Assembly: GCA_027487695.1 (NCBI GenBank)
Contig: JAIYDB010000111.1
Span: 1-45,007 of the forward strand
Source of the DNA: Cytophagaceae bacterium
GTDB taxonomy: Bacteria > Bacteroidota > Bacteroidia > Cytophagales > Flexibacteraceae
Reading direction: 5' to 3'
DNA: 45,007 bases
Numbering within the stretch: the first letter of the stretch is position 1; every line of letters begins with the position of its first letter. The notes under the pieces were generated by a model. It had not been told where the DNA came from and did not search any database. It was given only the letters and a program-made list of their open reading frames with translations. Positions 44,479 to 45,007 of this stretch are shown in pieces. The translations under genes and the position numbers were made by a program.

Positions 44479-44841
44479 TTAAATATCGGTATCTGGAACG
44501 TAATGAATTATAGCATCGCCCCATAAATCTTCTAAAGCATAATATTTACGCTTATCGTGTTTAAATACGTGAGCTACAATATCTACGTAATCTAGTAAAA
44601 TCCATTCTCTATTCGCCTTACCTTCTTTGTGTGCCGGGTTTTGGCGTGTAGATTTCCAAACCCTTTCTTCTACTGAATCGGTAATGGCATCTACTTGGGT
44701 ATCTGAAGTACCTGAGCACACGATAAAATAATCGGCGATGGCATTCTTAACATTCCTTAAATCTAATACCGCAATGTTCTTAGCTTTACGGTCTTTCATT
44801 CCTTCAACAATCAATTCCTGAAGAGAATCTGGTACAAGCAT
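44479..44841 (-). CDS. rsfS: Ribosomal silencing factor RsfS
   Basis: With the ATG at 44841 the protein has 120 residues, in the usual range for RsfS; the frame continues back to a TTG at 44898, which would add 19 Lys- and Thr-rich residues. Recognisable features are 'LIVEGMKDRKAKNIAVLDLR', 'ADYFIVCSGTSDTQV', 'ITDSVEERV', 'WILLDYVDIVAHVF' and 'YYALEDLWGDA'. RsfS binds protein L14 of the large subunit and blocks subunit joining when nutrients are low. Its position next to ftsH and divergent from a probable birA fits what is seen in other Bacteroidota. Confidence 0.92.
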   Translation of the reverse strand: MLVPDSLQELIVEGMKDRKAKNIAVLDLRNVKNAIADYFIVCSGTSDTQVDAITDSVEERVWKSTRQNPAHKEGKANREWILLDYVDIVAHVFKHDKRKYYALEDLWGDAIIHYVPDTDI

Positions 44842-44936
44842 AGTGGCAGCTTTTTTGCCTGTTGCGGTGCTTGCAGCTTTAGTTTGGTTTATTTTCAATT
44901 TTTAACGAAATACGGGGTTAGTTACAAACCTAAAAA

Positions 44937-45007
44937 ATGCTGAGCAATAATTCAACCAATAATTGGACAATTGGCACCAATATCATTTACCTGCCAGAAT
45001 GTCGGTC
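44937..45007 (+). CDS. birA: N-terminal start of a probable biotin--protein ligase (cut by window end)
   Basis: From the ATG at 44937 an open frame of 23 codons runs off the right edge. Its residues include 'WTIGTNIIYLPECRS', which resembles the beginning of Bacteroidota BirA catalytic domains, where an 'IGxxIIxLPxxxSTN' segment binds biotin and ATP. Such a ligase would biotinylate the carrier protein of acetyl-CoA carboxylase. It is divergent from rsfS with a short shared gap. Only the first part is visible, so the call rests on this motif and on context. Confidence 0.6.
   Translation, partial: MLSNNSTNNWTIGTNIIYLPECR

Overview
The window is an AT-rich chromosomal segment from a member of the Bacteroidota. 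The evidence is four proteins with the C-terminal sorting domain of the type IX secretion system (T9SS; 'YPNPTTGK', 'FPNPATDK' type motifs), little sign of Shine-Dalgarno sequences, and Bacteroidota families such as DUF4292 and DUF4412. I cannot place it below phylum level. I see no tRNA, rRNA, CRISPR array, transposase or phage gene.

Layout. 1-504 is the tail of a T9SS cargo protein. 831-7559 (-) is a 2242-residue T9SS surface protein with five tandem ~345-residue units. 7789-16293 (+) is an apparent operon of alpha-2-macroglobulin, penicillin-binding protein 1C and a Nudix hydrolase; a perfect 28-bp inverted repeat lies at the A2M/pbpC junction. 16294-16963 is a repeat-bearing intergenic region. 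16964-18880 (-) is an NHL-repeat T9SS protein, followed by a DUF4412 protein (-). 20052-21857 (+) is asparagine synthetase B. 21937-30534 (-) is a giant T9SS protein with an N-terminal endonuclease I domain and two lamin-tail domains. A small lipoprotein gene (+) follows.

31316-37349 (-) is a housekeeping and envelope cluster in transcription order SPOR-domain protein, aminopeptidase P, dUTPase, sugar nucleotidyltransferase, TPR protein and DUF4292 lipoprotein. 37481-42238 (+) holds hslV, a SurA-like isomerase, a MoxR ATPase, a DUF1016/YhcG-type PD-(D/E)xK nuclease and a group III truncated haemoglobin. ftsH and rsfS (-) follow, and the first codons of a probable biotin ligase gene (+) run off the right edge.

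Most of the content is envelope, cell-surface and protein-quality-control biology. The A2M/PBP1C pair is a known periplasmic defence and repair partnership. The T9SS proteins are secreted or surface-anchored cargo; no T9SS machinery genes are in view. The least explained signals are DNA-level: the 28-3-28 hairpin at the start of pbpC, a 27-bp palindrome present both inside the DUF1016 gene and in the next intergenic gap, a 15-A homopolymer in the A2M gene, and two ~100-bp palindromic repeats near 16.5-16.9 kb. I saw no convincing complete new multi-gene system; the palindromic elements are the best candidates for something undescribed.
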